This document shows, piece by piece, positions 17,533-27,386 of a stretch of DNA of 64,000 bases. Each line of letters starts with the position of its first letter. The first letter of the stretch is position 1. The stretch comes from Flavobacteriaceae bacterium (GTDB taxonomy: Bacteria > Bacteroidota > Bacteroidia > Flavobacteriales > Flavobacteriaceae). The notes under the pieces were generated by a model. The model saw only the letters and a program-made list of their open reading frames with translations, was not told the origin of the DNA and ran no database searches. The position numbers and the translations under genes were made by a program. The stretch is from assembly GCA_028280265.1 (NCBI GenBank), contig JANQMD010000018.1, positions 1-64,000 of the forward strand, written 5' to 3'.

Positions 17533-19194
17533 ATGAACGCATTTATTAGAAAAAGAGTACAAAACGTTCGAAACGATGTTCTATCTGGAATTACGGTAGC
17601 TTTGGCACTAGTGCCTGAAGCAGTTGCCTTTGCATTTGTTGCAGGAGTCGATCCTTTGGTTGGTTTGTACGCTGCCTTTATGATTGGGCTGATTACCTCT
17701 ATTTTTGGAGGGAGACCTGGGATGATTTCAGGAGCAACTGGAGCACTTGCAGTGGTGATGGTGAATTTGGTAAGCGAAGGAAATGCCATGGGTGCAGAAG
17801 GTGAGAATTTAGGCTTGTACTATTTGTTTTTGACCGTCATTCTCATGGGGATCATACAAATGCTAGCAGGAATTTTTAAGTTGGGAAAATTTGTCCGTCT
17901 CATTCCACATCCAGTAATGATGGGGTTTGTAAATGGATTAGCTATTGTCATTTTTCTCGCTCAATTAAAAATGTTTCCAAAGCTAGTTTCAGATGATATA
18001 ACTTTCTGGGGAGATACAGGAACCTGGTTTTCAGAAGTTTTCTCAAATGGAGAATTTTGGCTTATGATGTCTCTGGTTGCGGTAACCATGCTCATCATGT
18101 GGGGCTTACCAAAACTCAAAGCAACTAAAAAACTACCTGAAGCTTTGATTGGCATTTTAGTCGTTTCTGGAATTGTGATTTTTTCCAATTTAGATGTGGC
18201 AACTGTAGGTTCCTTTATTCGTGATGGTGGTGGTGAAGGGTTAAAAGGTAGTTTTCCTGTTCCCGTTTTAGACACTTTCACCAAGATTCCATTAAACTAT
18301 GAAACCTTCAAATTCATTTTTCCATATGCTCTGATTCTTGCTGCTATTGGATTGATTGAATCTTTGATGACCTTAAACTTAATAGATGATCTCACCGAAA
18401 CACGAGGGAATACAAACAGAGAATGTATGGCTCAGGGAGGTGCAAATATCATCACAGGTCTGTTTGGAGGTATGGGAGGTTGTGCGATGATTGGTCAATC
18501 GATTATCAATATTAAAGGTGGTGGTCGCGGACGTCTGTCTGGAATTACAGCTGCTGTTTTCCTATTGATGTTTATTCTTTTTGCTTCTTCCTATATCGAG
18601 CAAGTTCCCATTGCTGCTCTTGTTGGGGTGATGTTTATGGTGGTTATTGGTACCTTCGCATGGTCTAGCTTCCGTATTATGAATAAGATTCCAATTGCTG
18701 ATTTGATTGTTTTGATCTTGGTTTCCGGATTGACGGTTATTTTCGACTTGGCCATAGCAGTAATTGCTGGTGTGATTGTCAGTGCCCTCGTTTTCTCTTG
18801 GGAAAATGCCAAACGCATTCGTGCCAGAAAACGCATGAAAGAAGATGGGACCAAAGTATACGAAATCTGGGGCCCCTTATTCTTTGGAAGTATTACCGCT
18901 TTTAATGAAAAGTTTGATGTAAAAAATGATCCTGATAAGGTTGAGATCGACTTTGTAGAATCTCGTATTTCCGATCATTCGGCCTTAGAAGCTATTTTTA
19001 ACTTGGTTGAGAAATATGAAAAAGCTGGTAAGAAAATTACTTTAAAACACTTGAGTGCCGACTGTAAAGTGTTACTCTACAAAGCAAGCCCAAAGTTCCA
19101 TCAGGTAATTGAAGAAGATGTGGATGATCCTCGTTATCATTTAGCAGCCAACCCCGAGAAATTTCCGAAATCACTTTCGGAATATAAGTTTTAA
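17533..19194 (+). CDS. SulP-family inorganic anion transporter with STAS domain
   Basis: This 553-residue polytopic membrane protein belongs to the SulP/SLC26 family. The N-terminal segment ALVPEAVAFAFVAGVDPLVGL and the GGRPGMISGATGALAVV motif are characteristic, as is the GGMGGCAMIGQSIINIKGG stretch after the mid-protein helices. A cytoplasmic STAS domain follows from about residue 440 (VEIDFVESRISDHSALEAI). Substrates in the family include sulfate, bicarbonate and C4-dicarboxylates, so the ion is not certain. A -7-like TATCTTTG lies at 17502-17509. A hairpin terminator follows immediately. Confidence 0.93.
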   Translation: MNAFIRKRVQNVRNDVLSGITVALALVPEAVAFAFVAGVDPLVGLYAAFMIGLITSIFGGRPGMISGATGALAVVMVNLVSEGNAMGAEGENLGLYYLFLTVILMGIIQMLAGIFKLGKFVRLIPHPVMMGFVNGLAIVIFLAQLKMFPKLVSDDITFWGDTGTWFSEVFSNGEFWLMMSLVAVTMLIMWGLPKLKATKKLPEALIGILVVSGIVIFSNLDVATVGSFIRDGGGEGLKGSFPVPVLDTFTKIPLNYETFKFIFPYALILAAIGLIESLMTLNLIDDLTETRGNTNRECMAQGGANIITGLFGGMGGCAMIGQSIINIKGGGRGRLSGITAAVFLLMFILFASSYIEQVPIAALVGVMFMVVIGTFAWSSFRIMNKIPIADLIVLILVSGLTVIFDLAIAVIAGVIVSALVFSWENAKRIRARKRMKEDGTKVYEIWGPLFFGSITAFNEKFDVKNDPDKVEIDFVESRISDHSALEAIFNLVEKYEKAGKKITLKHLSADCKVLLYKASPKFHQVIEEDVDDPRYHLAANPEKFPKSLSEYKF

Positions 19195-19221
19195 AAAAAG
19201 CCAGCTAATGCTGGCTTTTTT
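19194..19221 (+). terminator. Intrinsic terminator of the SulP gene
   Basis: A 12-bp stem AAAAAAGCCAGC/GCTGGCTTTTTT with loop TAAT begins at the SulP stop codon. It ends in a T-tract and could work in both directions. Confidence 0.88.
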
Positions 19222-19367
19222 ATTATTCATTCTAGTTATTCTTTATACCACTCCCCATTTCCCACTACGTACTTTTCACCATTCATCGAAAAGGATTAAC
19301 ACTTCCTTAACATTTAACATAAATTTTTATATATTCAGCCGAATTTTAACATAAATAATTTACTTAA

Positions 19368-20648
19368 ATGAAAACTAAAACTATCCCAACACCGCTAGGG
19401 TCTTGGAAAAAGTATGCCCTAATGGCTGCTTTCGCCGGTTTAATTATCGGATGTCAAAACAACGAATCTGAGACTTTAGATTTGCAAAACACTGAAGACA
19501 CCCCTGAATTCAGTAGAATGCAAGTTACCCCAATCGAAGGACAGTACATTGTAACCTTGAAAGACAAAACTTTCAAAACGGACAATGTATCTGGGAGAGG
19601 AAGAGCCAACTACAAAGAAGCTCAAAATTCTTTTAGACGTCAAGCGATAGAACTTTTCAAAAACACGCAATTAAGAGAAAGTGCTATCAAAGAAACTTAT
19701 GGATTTGCTATTCAAGGATTCACAGCAAAATTATCCGGCTCTCAAGTTGAAGCTTTAAGAAACGATCCTAATGTATTGAGCGTAGAGCAAGACGTATATG
19801 TAGTACAAAGTTTTCCAGCCATTAAGAAGAAACCACCAGGAGCAGGAAACGGTAATGGCGGTGGAGGTGGAACCACAACTCAAAGTACTCCTTACGGAAT
19901 TACAAGAGTAGCTGGTGGGCAAACTTACACTGGATCTAAAACGGCATGGATTATCGATTCCGGAATTGATTTAGATCACCCAGATTTAAATGTAGATGCT
20001 GCTCGTAGTGTTTCTTACGATACAAGAGATTCGAATCCTAATGACGATAACGGTCACGGAACGCATGTAGCTGGAACGGTTGCGGCTATCGACAATAATG
20101 AAGGTGTTATAGGTGTTGCAGCTGGAGCCACTGTAGTTGCTGTTCGTGTGGTAAACAGAAGAGGTGGTGGAGCTGCTTCTTGGTGTGTATCTGGTGTAGA
20201 CTATGTTGCTGCAAATGCTTCTCCTGGAGATGTAGCAAACATGAGCTTAGGATACCCAGCTAACACAGCAATCGATAATGCAGTGTTAAATGCAGCTCGC
20301 TTAGGAATTGACTTTGCTTTAGCAGCTGGAAATGACGGTGCGCATGCTGGAACGGGACCTAGTCCATCTCCTGCTCGTGTAAACGGATCTAACATTTATA
20401 CAGTATCTGCAATGAACAGCAACGATAACTTTGCTTCTTTCTCTAACTATGGAAATCCACCAGTTGACTATTGTGCTCCTGGAGTTTCTGTAGAATCTTG
20501 CTGGAAAGGTGGAGGTTATAACACTATTAGTGGAACTTCTATGGCTTCTCCTCACGTAGCTGGATTGTTAATGTGGGGAAATATTTCTTCAAATGGAACT
20601 GTTAATAACGATCCTGATGGAAATCCAGATCCTGTAGCTTCAAGATAA
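19368..20648 (+). CDS. Subtilisin-like (S8) serine peptidase lipoprotein
   Basis: This 426-residue protein has a lipoprotein signal ending at C29 (LIIGC), so it should be membrane-anchored in the envelope. Residues about 52-145 form an inhibitor I9-type propeptide (EGQYIVTLKDKTF through VLSVEQDVYV). A short Gly-rich linker leads to the catalytic domain. The triad is D197 (IIDSGIDLDHPD), H230 (NGHGTHVAGT) and S391 (SGTSMASPHVAG). The oxyanion asparagine lies in AAGNDG. It ends soon after the catalytic serine helix, with no T9SS or PKD domain. An unusually long cytoplasmic-side stretch (MKTKTIPTPLGSWKKY) precedes the hydrophobic core of the signal. Confidence 0.92.
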   Translation: MKTKTIPTPLGSWKKYALMAAFAGLIIGCQNNESETLDLQNTEDTPEFSRMQVTPIEGQYIVTLKDKTFKTDNVSGRGRANYKEAQNSFRRQAIELFKNTQLRESAIKETYGFAIQGFTAKLSGSQVEALRNDPNVLSVEQDVYVVQSFPAIKKKPPGAGNGNGGGGGTTTQSTPYGITRVAGGQTYTGSKTAWIIDSGIDLDHPDLNVDAARSVSYDTRDSNPNDDNGHGTHVAGTVAAIDNNEGVIGVAAGATVVAVRVVNRRGGGAASWCVSGVDYVAANASPGDVANMSLGYPANTAIDNAVLNAARLGIDFALAAGNDGAHAGTGPSPSPARVNGSNIYTVSAMNSNDNFASFSNYGNPPVDYCAPGVSVESCWKGGGYNTISGTSMASPHVAGLLMWGNISSNGTVNNDPDGNPDPVASR

Positions 20649-20676
20649 TTGAACAAAACTTATTTTAAGGAAGATA

Positions 20677-20704
20677 AAAACTCCAAGCTTTTGCTTGGAG
20701 TTTT
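20677..20704 (+). terminator. Intrinsic terminator of the S8 peptidase gene
   Basis: Stem AAAACTCCAAGC/GCTTGGAGTTTT (12 bp) with a TTTT loop, followed by a T-rich run. It lies 28 bases after the stop codon. Confidence 0.88.
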
Positions 20705-20720
20705 GTTTTGATTATCTGTC

Positions 20721-20762
20721 ATTCCGCACCTGTCTGCCGACTAGGCAGGCCTGATGCGGAAT
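20721..20762. repeat. Palindromic REP-like element
   Basis: Outer arms ATTCCGCA and TGCGGAAT enclose an inner inverted repeat built from CTGCC and GGCAG around the loop GACTA. The inner core shares CTGTCTGCC with elements at 34817 (inside a gene) and 35394. Confidence 0.6.
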
Positions 20763-20832
20763 ATCATTCAAGAATAGATTCCTTATTTGACTTGACATGC
20801 TCAGTCTGATATACAGAAGTGGCAATTATTCT

Positions 20833-20880
20833 ATAATTTCATTATCAAATTGATCAATTATCTAATTATTACATTGATTA
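20833..20880. repeat. Degenerate octamer array (6 units)
   Basis: Six successive 8-base units related to ATTATCAA run without interruption: ATAATTTC, ATTATCAA, ATTGATCA, ATTATCTA, ATTATTAC, ATTGATTA. The last unit ends exactly on the stop codon of the minus-strand molybdoprotein gene. Confidence 0.5.
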
Positions 20881-23097
20881 CACCATCCCATGCTCAGACA
20901 ATGGTAATTTTCGAATTCGCTTCCCTGTTGCATTGAAAATAGCATTACAAATCGCAGCAGCTACCGGCGGTACCCCCGGCTCCCCTACTCCAGTAGGTTC
21001 ATGATCGTTGTCGATTAATTTCACGTGAATATTCGGAGCGTGCTTCATACGCGTCATTTGATAATCATGGAAGTTGCTTTGCTCTATGGCTCCGTCTTTG
21101 GTAGAGACCTTTCCAAATAAAGCAATCGACATTCCAAAGATGGCAGAGCCTTCTAGTTGATTGACGACAGCATCTTTGTTTACATATAATCCACAATCCA
21201 ATACGGTATACACATTCTCTACTTTCACTTTGTTATTCTTAACAGAAACCTCCACAGCCGTAGCTACGTAACTATAAAAACTATAATGAATAGCTACTCC
21301 TATTCCATGACCTTCAGACAACTCTTTTCCATAGTTGGATAGTTTTTGGACTTCTCTTAAGACATTCTTCATACGAGAAGAATCGTAGGGATGAGGCGAT
21401 GTATTTTTTGCAACTCGGTCTTTTCCTATGAGGTCCAGTCGAAATTGAATAGGATCTTTTCCAGAAGCCACAGACAATTCATCTACAAAGGAATTGACTC
21501 CAAATCCACTGATAATATTATATACAGAACGCAACCATCCAATTCTAACATGTGCTTCGGCTTTTGCATTTTCTAATTGAAAATTAGGAATGTCATAAGG
21601 AATGTTTGTAAACCCTTGTCCAAGTTCAAATCCTGCTGCATAGTCCGACATGGGTTTAAAAGTCGATAAAATAGATGGGAATGCCGTACGATGTAGCCAT
21701 CCTGTTACATTGCCTTTTTCATCCAAAGATCCTTTTAAATATTGAGCACTTTGTGCATGATAATAACTATGCTGAATATCATCTTCTCTGGACCAAACGA
21801 CCTGAACAGGAGCATTTAACTTTTGAGACAAGGCCACAGCCTCTACCACAAAATCTGACTTGGATTTTCTTCCAAAGCCCCCGCCCAATAAGGTAATGTT
21901 AATGGTAATATCTTCTAGTTTAAATCCAAAAAAATTCGCCAACTCAGCTCTAGCTGATTGAGGTGCTTGTATAGGTGCCCAAACCTCACATTTTCCATCG
22001 TGGACCCAAGCCAGTGCATTGGGTACTTCCATAGGTGCATGAACCAAATGAGGCATGGAATATGTGGCTTCAACAATCTTCTCTGCCTTTTTAAATGCTG
22101 AATTTACATTTCCCTTTAAAGGTGGAGCTACTTTTGCTTGTTTCTGAACACGCTCCACAATTTTTGCGTTGTATTCTTCGGAATTATAACTTCCATTTGG
22201 CCCCATATCCCATTCGACATTCAGATTGTTTTTGCCCTGAAAAGCGGACCATGTATTATTTGCGATCACTGCCACACCGCCAAGCATTCCATAGAATTGA
22301 GCTCCTGGAGCTGGCTTCAAGCCATCTAACTGAATCACTTTTTCTACTCCAAAAACATCTTTGGCATCGGAATCATCATAGCTTTTTACCGTTCCAAAAG
22401 TCGCTGGACAACGCGCAATGGCCGCATACTTCATATTGGGTAAACGAGCATCCAATCCAAAAGTCGCTTTCCCTGATAGAATATTATCCATGTCAACTCC
22501 TCTCTTACCATGATTTTTACCGATGTACTTGAAGAGGGACTTGTCTTTCAAAATGACCTCATCATCTGAAGGAACTTGAATTTCTCTCGCAGTATCTACC
22601 AAGTCGCCAAAAGCGATTTTTTTACCAGATGCATGTGTCACAAAATGATTTTCAGCTTTGCATTCTGCATAATCTACATTCCATTTTTTAGCGGCTGCTT
22701 TTTCCAAAATCAATCGAGCCATAGCGCCCATTTTACGCATGGGATTCAATAAGGTTCTAATGCTACGTGAACCATCGGTATTTTGATTTCCAAATTTTGC
22801 ATCTCCTGTGGCCTGACGAACAGAAACAAAACTCCAATCTGCTTCCATTTCATCAGCAATTGCCAAAGCCATGGAAGTTCGAATACCTTGTCCCATTTCC
22901 GAACGCGTGACAACAATGGTTACTTTCCCATCTTTTTGTAATTGAATGAATAAGTTAGGAACAAATGAAATTCCATCTTCTAATTCATTCATGACTACTT
23001 TATCCTTAGAGAAATTACATCCTAAAAGCAACCCTGTGGAAGTCAATCCAAATAACTTTACAAATTCTCTACGCTTTACAGTAAACTCTCTCATCAT
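20878..23097 (-). CDS. Xanthine dehydrogenase-family molybdopterin-binding subunit (IorB type)
   Basis: This 739-residue protein is the large molybdenum-cofactor subunit of a two-subunit hydroxylase related to isoquinoline 1-oxidoreductase. The N-terminus carries a twin-arginine-like KRREFVK followed by a hydrophobic stretch and LLLGC, so it may be exported by Tat and lipidated. Residues further on show [10 protein letters not shown], the [15 protein letters not shown] pterin-binding loop, and the [17 protein letters not shown] region near the C-terminus, with the catalytic Glu (GEPG). It overlaps the iron-sulfur subunit gene as ATGA. No FAD subunit is nearby, so electrons may pass to a membrane or periplasmic acceptor. 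The substrate is unknown. Confidence 0.9.
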   Translation of the reverse strand: MMREFTVKRREFVKLFGLTSTGLLLGCNFSKDKVVMNELEDGISFVPNLFIQLQKDGKVTIVVTRSEMGQGIRTSMALAIADEMEADWSFVSVRQATGDAKFGNQNTDGSRSIRTLLNPMRKMGAMARLILEKAAAKKWNVDYAECKAENHFVTHASGKKIAFGDLVDTAREIQVPSDDEVILKDKSLFKYIGKNHGKRGVDMDNILSGKATFGLDARLPNMKYAAIARCPATFGTVKSYDDSDAKDVFGVEKVIQLDGLKPAPGAQFYGMLGGVAVIANNTWSAFQGKNNLNVEWDMGPNGSYNSEEYNAKIVERVQKQAKVAPPLKGNVNSAFKKAEKIVEATYSMPHLVHAPMEVPNALAWVHDGKCEVWAPIQAPQSARAELANFFGFKLEDITINITLLGGGFGRKSKSDFVVEAVALSQKLNAPVQVVWSREDDIQHSYYHAQSAQYLKGSLDEKGNVTGWLHRTAFPSILSTFKPMSDYAAGFELGQGFTNIPYDIPNFQLENAKAEAHVRIGWLRSVYNIISGFGVNSFVDELSVASGKDPIQFRLDLIGKDRVAKNTSPHPYDSSRMKNVLREVQKLSNYGKELSEGHGIGVAIHYSFYSYVATAVEVSVKNNKVKVENVYTVLDCGLYVNKDAVVNQLEGSAIFGMSIALFGKVSTKDGAIEQSNFHDYQMTRMKHAPNIHVKLIDNDHEPTGVGEPGVPPVAAAICNAIFNATGKRIRKLPLSEHGMV

Positions 23098-23555
23098 TGT
23101 TGTTTTTTAAGTTCTGCAGCATCTTTAATTGCCTGTTTAATGCGCACATAAGTTCCACATCGACAAATATTTCCACTCATGGCATTGTCTATATCTTCAT
23201 CTGTTGGTGTTTCCTTTTCTGCCAGAAGAGCAGCCGCAGAAATCAGTTGACCTGATTGGCAATAACCGCATTGAGGGACATTGTTTAATCTCCACGCTTG
23301 ACGTAAAAACACGAGGTTTTTTTCGCTTTCGGATTCTACCGTTGTGATTTGTTTTCCTTTCGCTAAACTAATCGGTGTGCTACAAGATCGAACGACCACT
23401 CCATCGATCATGATAGAGCAAGCTCCACATTGAGCTACACCACAGCCAAATTTAGTTCCTGTGAGTCCTACAAAATCTCGTATAACCCATAGCAAAGGCA
23501 TTTCATCAGGAACATCTACCTGAACATCTTTTCCATTGATCGTAAGTGTTTGCAT
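23094..23555 (-). CDS. (2Fe-2S)-binding subunit of a molybdenum hydroxylase (IorA type)
   Basis: This 153-residue protein has both iron-sulfur clusters of the family. The plant-type N-terminal cluster motif [16 protein letters not shown] is followed by a C-terminal four-helix domain with CGYCQSGQ and CRCG. It passes electrons from the molybdenum subunit. It has no signal peptide, so it would be co-exported with the twin-arginine-bearing large subunit, as in other IorAB pairs. Its stop overlaps the start of the large subunit by 4 bases. Confidence 0.92.
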   Translation of the reverse strand: MQTLTINGKDVQVDVPDEMPLLWVIRDFVGLTGTKFGCGVAQCGACSIMIDGVVVRSCSTPISLAKGKQITTVESESEKNLVFLRQAWRLNNVPQCGYCQSGQLISAAALLAEKETPTDEDIDNAMSGNICRCGTYVRIKQAIKDAAELKKQQ

Positions 23556-23663
23556 TGTATTTTGGATTGAAAGTACAAGATAAGAAATTAATCCTATGAT
23601 TTTTCTTAGATTCTGGGTGTTTTAGAGTGGAAAATTGTAGGTTTACTCAAACAAAAACTACTC

Positions 23664-24578
23664 ATGAAAAACTTTAGTCAATTCATTGAAAAGCAATTTC
23701 TCATTGTTATTTTACTTTTTTCTTTAGTGGGTTTCTTTTTTCCATCGTCTCTAACTGGACTAAAATCTAGCATTCCGTTTTTGCTGGGTATTATTATGTT
23801 GGGAATGGGAATGACCATCGATTTTTCAGATCTATGGAGCCTGAGAAGACAACCAAAATGGATCTTTTTGGGTATTGTTTTACAATTTGTTTTGATGCCG
23901 CTATTGGCTTACGGGATTGGGAAAATACTACAACTATCAGACGAATTACTATTAGGGCTGATCATCGTAGGAGCCTGTCCAGGAGGAACTGCTTCTAATG
24001 TAATGGTTTATCTAGCAAAAGCACATGTGCCCTTGTCTATTACCATGACATTAATTTCTACGTTATTAGCTCCCATTTTAACTCCTTTCTGGATTTATTA
24101 TCTGGCGGGAGAATCCATCGATATTTCATTTTTATCGCTCATGCAAACTACTTTTTGGATTGTCATCTTCCCTTTAATGGATGGTTTGATTTTAAGAAGG
24201 TTGCTAAAGAAAAAAATTGAACCTGTTGTGGCGATTTTTCCATCTATTTCAATTATCGCTATTTCTTTGATTATAGGATGTGTGGTAGGACTGAATCACG
24301 AAACGCTAAAATCATTTCCAGTCGTTATTATCCTAGCAGTAATATTGCATAACCTTGCTGGCTTTATTTCTGGCTATGGGATTTCGAGGTTACTCAATTT
24401 CCCAAAAGACGTTTGTAAGACGATTGCTTTTGAAGTAGGCATGCAAAATTCTGGATTGGGTGTCAGTTTGGCTATTGTTCATTTTACAAAATTGATTGCT
24501 TTACCTTCTGTAATTTTTAGCGTATGGCATAATATTGCTGGAGTGCTTACGGTGAAATTTTGGCGAATTAAGAATTAA
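23664..24578 (+). CDS. Bile acid:sodium symporter family (BASS) transporter
   Basis: This 304-residue membrane protein has about nine or ten hydrophobic segments. The BASS signature GACPGGTASNVMVYLAKA is near residues 108-125, and the second crossover motif AFEVGMQNSGLGVSLA lies near the C-terminus. Family members take up organic anions with sodium; the substrate here is unknown. The last four codons and the stop (R-I-K-N-stop) are the start of a perfect GAATTAA tandem array, so the C-terminal end may have been replaced when the array arose or expanded. Confidence 0.9.
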   Translation: MKNFSQFIEKQFLIVILLFSLVGFFFPSSLTGLKSSIPFLLGIIMLGMGMTIDFSDLWSLRRQPKWIFLGIVLQFVLMPLLAYGIGKILQLSDELLLGLIIVGACPGGTASNVMVYLAKAHVPLSITMTLISTLLAPILTPFWIYYLAGESIDISFLSLMQTTFWIVIFPLMDGLILRRLLKKKIEPVVAIFPSISIIAISLIIGCVVGLNHETLKSFPVVIILAVILHNLAGFISGYGISRLLNFPKDVCKTIAFEVGMQNSGLGVSLAIVHFTKLIALPSVIFSVWHNIAGVLTVKFWRIKN

Positions 24579-24655
24579 GAATTAAGAATTAAGAATTAAG
24601 AATTAAGAATTAAGAATTAAGAATTAAGAATTAAGAATTAAGAATTAAGAATTAA
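24565..24655. repeat. Perfect GAATTAA heptanucleotide array (13 copies)
   Basis: Thirteen identical 7-base units run head to tail. The array supplies the final codons and stop of the BASS gene. Because 7 is not a multiple of 3 and the unit contains TAA, every frame on both strands meets a stop within 21 bases. Perfect identity suggests recent expansion by slippage. Confidence 0.95.
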
Positions 24656-25016
24656 GAAAGTTCGAAAATATTTACAACACCTAATGATACAATGAAATAA
24701 TAATAGAATGGATTATAGGTTAATGTGAAAATGTAGCAATGTGAAAATTTTTCAATCTTTGAATCTTGAATAACAGAAATATATTTACTAACACGTCATT
24801 ACGAAGTTTTTGAAAAAAACTGAAGTAATCTGCTGAAATGATTTGCAGTGATTTATGAGATTGCTTCTCACGCCAAAGCGTGATCGCAATGACCACCCTA
24901 AAACCTTCACACTGAGCATCTCAACAAGCTTATCTGCCCTGCCTAACCAGCAGGCTGGTGATAAAGTAGGCTCTAGTCGAAGTGAACAGCCAACAACTAA
25001 AGAATCTATTTTCACA
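24579..25016. other. Repeat-rich intergenic region
   Basis: These 438 bases contain, in order: most of the GAATTAA array; a degenerate 8-base-period stretch (24691-24768, units such as AATGTGAA, AATGTAGC, AATGTGAA, AATCTTTG); and a hairpin-bearing element (about 24795-24895) starting near CGTCATTACGAAG, with CACGC-CAAA-GCGTG inside and ending GCAATGACC. A CCTGCC-type palindromic piece with TCTAGTCGAAGTGAACAG follows at about 24930-24990. I see no gene. Confidence 0.6.
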
Positions 25017-26765
25017 CTAATACACTTTAAAAACAGGAATCAGCAAATGCGCTTTTTCATAATAAGGGCTCTTTTTATAGATAAAGTTTAATTGAGCTCT
25101 TGGATTCTTAGCAAAATCTTTATCTGATTTTAGTTTTTCTTCAAATTCTTTTTGTACCTCTGGATTGTCTTTTAAAAACTGCTCGGCAATGTCTTCAAAC
25201 ACATAGCTAGAATATCCTTCTTTTTGCTGCAAAACTGTATCGAAGAAGTTCCAGTTAAAAAAAGAATCTGTCGCTTCAGGTTCTAGTGTTTCAATAATGT
25301 ATCGTATTCCTCTTTGATTGGTAGGTATGAAAATATCCCCCTTTGAGAATTGCGCATCAACCGTATCTCTAGATACTTCGGTAGCGTAATGTAAATAGTG
25401 CCCCTCATAGGCATTCCTTCTTGTTTTATAATCTTTAACATGCATACTCTCTACTTTGATCATGGTGTCTTTTTTAAATCGAGAATATTCAATCTGATTG
25501 TTGTCTAAACGCTCAATTACCCTACTCCATCCATTCTTTAGTACATAAGCTTTGGGTATGGTTACTTCTTTTTTAGAACGGTACTCATTGTAATAATTTA
25601 CAGCTTCTGTATAGGGCTTGCTACGATCATAGAACAACCGTTTGCCTGTGGTTACTTTGCTATCGATCATTTCTCCCTCATATCCTCTAAACTGTAATAA
25701 TGAAGGTTCTTTTTCAGGGTTGATTTCAAAGGTAAGTGGATACGTATTTTTAGATAACACTTCCTCTACTACTCTAGCTCTTAACGACTTAATATTTACT
25801 GAGCGCTTTTCTGTAAAATCCAACATAGAAAGCATTAACTCATAGGTTTGTTCAACACGAATCTTGTAAGGCTTTAGCATGTGTGTCTCTACCATCATTC
25901 CAAAAGTGTTGAACAAGGTTGTATAACCCGTAGAATAACGTGGCGAATCAAAAAACTGCGACCAACCTTTTTTGGGCGTGCTTCCCCAAACATTTACATA
26001 AGGTGTGATAGGTATTTCTTTTGCTCCTAAGGAAGATTCCAAAGCAGGTCGCATTTGGGTTTCTAAAAATTTCCCTAAAGTCCCTCCAAGTTTGTTGTGC
26101 TGTGTAAATAAATGTGTGATTGCATACTGATAGTCGGCACCATTACTCACATGATTGTCAATAAAAACATCTGGATCAACTGTATGGAATATCTCTGCAA
26201 ATGCAGCTGCATTTTTTGTGTCTTGCTTTACAAAATCACGATTTAAGTCATAATTCTGAGCATTGCCACGGAATCCGTATTCTTTTGGACCATTTTGATT
26301 GGCTCTGGTATGAGAATTTCGATTCAAAGCTCCTCCAATATTATAGATCGGAATGACCGATATTAGGGTATTCTTATACTTATTTTTTAAGGAATCTGAT
26401 TGAACAATGTCTCTTAAAAGCATCATAGAAGCATCAATCCCATCAGACTCTCCAGGGTGAATTCCATTGTTGATTAACATTCTATTTTTAGGAGAATGTT
26501 TGATTTCATCAAGTTTTGTTTTTCCATCTGCATTGAAAACAATCAAATGAAGTGGTTTTCCTGAATCGGTCTCTCCCATTTCAAATAGAGAGATCTCAGC
26601 ATAGGTATCTACCAATTCTTTGTAGTAAGAAATAACATCTGAATATTCTGGTGTTTCCGTTCCATTGGAAATTTCGAACAAGGTGGTAAAATTCTTACCA
26701 CTAGTATTTTGCTTTTTACAGCCTAATACCATAACAATTATTAAGATGAGAATATTTTTCTTCAT
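25017..26765 (-). CDS. M14-family zinc carboxypeptidase lipoprotein
   Basis: This 582-residue protein has a lipoprotein signal ending at the cysteine in MVLGCKK (about residue 16). The M14 zinc ligands are visible in NNGIHPGESDGID (the HxxE pair) and in the later histidine of FIDNHVSNGADYQY. Arg/Asn substrate residues occur around NYDLNRDFVK. It probably removes C-terminal residues from peptides in the envelope, or trims peptidoglycan or other peptides; the substrate is not clear from sequence. The C-terminal half (about residues 330-582) is an extra domain of unknown fold. It starts 3 bases after coaD. Confidence 0.88.
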   Translation of the reverse strand: MKKNILILIIVMVLGCKKQNTSGKNFTTLFEISNGTETPEYSDVISYYKELVDTYAEISLFEMGETDSGKPLHLIVFNADGKTKLDEIKHSPKNRMLINNGIHPGESDGIDASMMLLRDIVQSDSLKNKYKNTLISVIPIYNIGGALNRNSHTRANQNGPKEYGFRGNAQNYDLNRDFVKQDTKNAAAFAEIFHTVDPDVFIDNHVSNGADYQYAITHLFTQHNKLGGTLGKFLETQMRPALESSLGAKEIPITPYVNVWGSTPKKGWSQFFDSPRYSTGYTTLFNTFGMMVETHMLKPYKIRVEQTYELMLSMLDFTEKRSVNIKSLRARVVEEVLSKNTYPLTFEINPEKEPSLLQFRGYEGEMIDSKVTTGKRLFYDRSKPYTEAVNYYNEYRSKKEVTIPKAYVLKNGWSRVIERLDNNQIEYSRFKKDTMIKVESMHVKDYKTRRNAYEGHYLHYATEVSRDTVDAQFSKGDIFIPTNQRGIRYIIETLEPEATDSFFNWNFFDTVLQQKEGYSSYVFEDIAEQFLKDNPEVQKEFEEKLKSDKDFAKNPRAQLNFIYKKSPYYEKAHLLIPVFKVY

Positions 26766-26768
26766 TTG

Positions 26769-27233
26769 CTAAAACTCAATTTTTGAAGGAACCGACTTAG
26801 GAACTAATTCCGATACTTCTCCTCCATTTTTCATCACATCCCTCACAATAGAAGAACTGATGTATGAAGTTTCAGCACTGGTTAACAAGAAAACTGTTTC
26901 AATACCTGATAATTTTCTATTGGTCTGTGCAATGGCCTTTTCAAACTCAAAATCAGCAGGATTTCTCAATCCGCGTAGAATAAAATCGGCATTTATTTGC
27001 TTACAATAATCAACTGTGAGTCCTTTGTAGGTTTCAACAGAAATTTTGTCTTCTGCAAAAAAAGCATTTCCAATAAACTTCATCCGCTGCTCTATGGAGA
27101 ACATATAATTCTTTTTTGCATTGACACCTATAGCGATGATAATTTCATCGAATAGAGGAATGGCTCTTTTAATGATATCTACATGTCCTAATGTAATTGG
27201 GTCAAAAGAACCTGGAAAAACTGCTTTTCTCAT
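26769..27233 (-). CDS. coaD: Pantetheine-phosphate adenylyltransferase
   Basis: This 154-residue enzyme makes dephospho-CoA from 4'-phosphopantetheine and ATP. The nucleotidyltransferase start FPGSFDPITLGHVDII carries the TxGH motif. The C-terminal YISSSIVRDVMKNGGEVSELVP contains the second ATP-binding motif. The length is typical. It is followed by the M14 carboxypeptidase gene after 3 bases. Confidence 0.97.
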   Translation of the reverse strand: MRKAVFPGSFDPITLGHVDIIKRAIPLFDEIIIAIGVNAKKNYMFSIEQRMKFIGNAFFAEDKISVETYKGLTVDYCKQINADFILRGLRNPADFEFEKAIAQTNRKLSGIETVFLLTSAETSYISSSIVRDVMKNGGEVSELVPKSVPSKIEF

Positions 27234-27315
27234 TTCTATTTTATTGGATTCAAGATTTTATCTAGACTTACAAACATACTGAAAAGCTGTCAGTTCGAGT
27301 TTTTCTGAAAGAAAA

Positions 27316-27382
27316 GTATCGAGAACCTGCTTTTCTATATCGGGAAATTTTGTTCTCGATACCTGTCTGCTTAACAGGCAAA
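27316..27382. repeat. Inverted repeat between ddl and coaD
   Basis: GTATCGAGAAC at 27316-27326 and its exact complement GTTCTCGATAC at 27352-27362 form an 11-bp stem with a 25-base loop. A smaller CCTGTCTGC/AACAGGC palindromic piece follows. It resembles the REP-like elements elsewhere in the window and sits between same-strand genes. Confidence 0.55.
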
Positions 27383-27386
27383 TTCC

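Noticed and set aside
22095..22532. Antisense reading frame opposite the molybdoprotein gene
   Set aside because: It has an unusual composition and overlaps a conserved gene completely.
24565..24655. GAATTAA array as a CRISPR
   Set aside because: Units are 7 bases with no spacers, and no cas genes are present.
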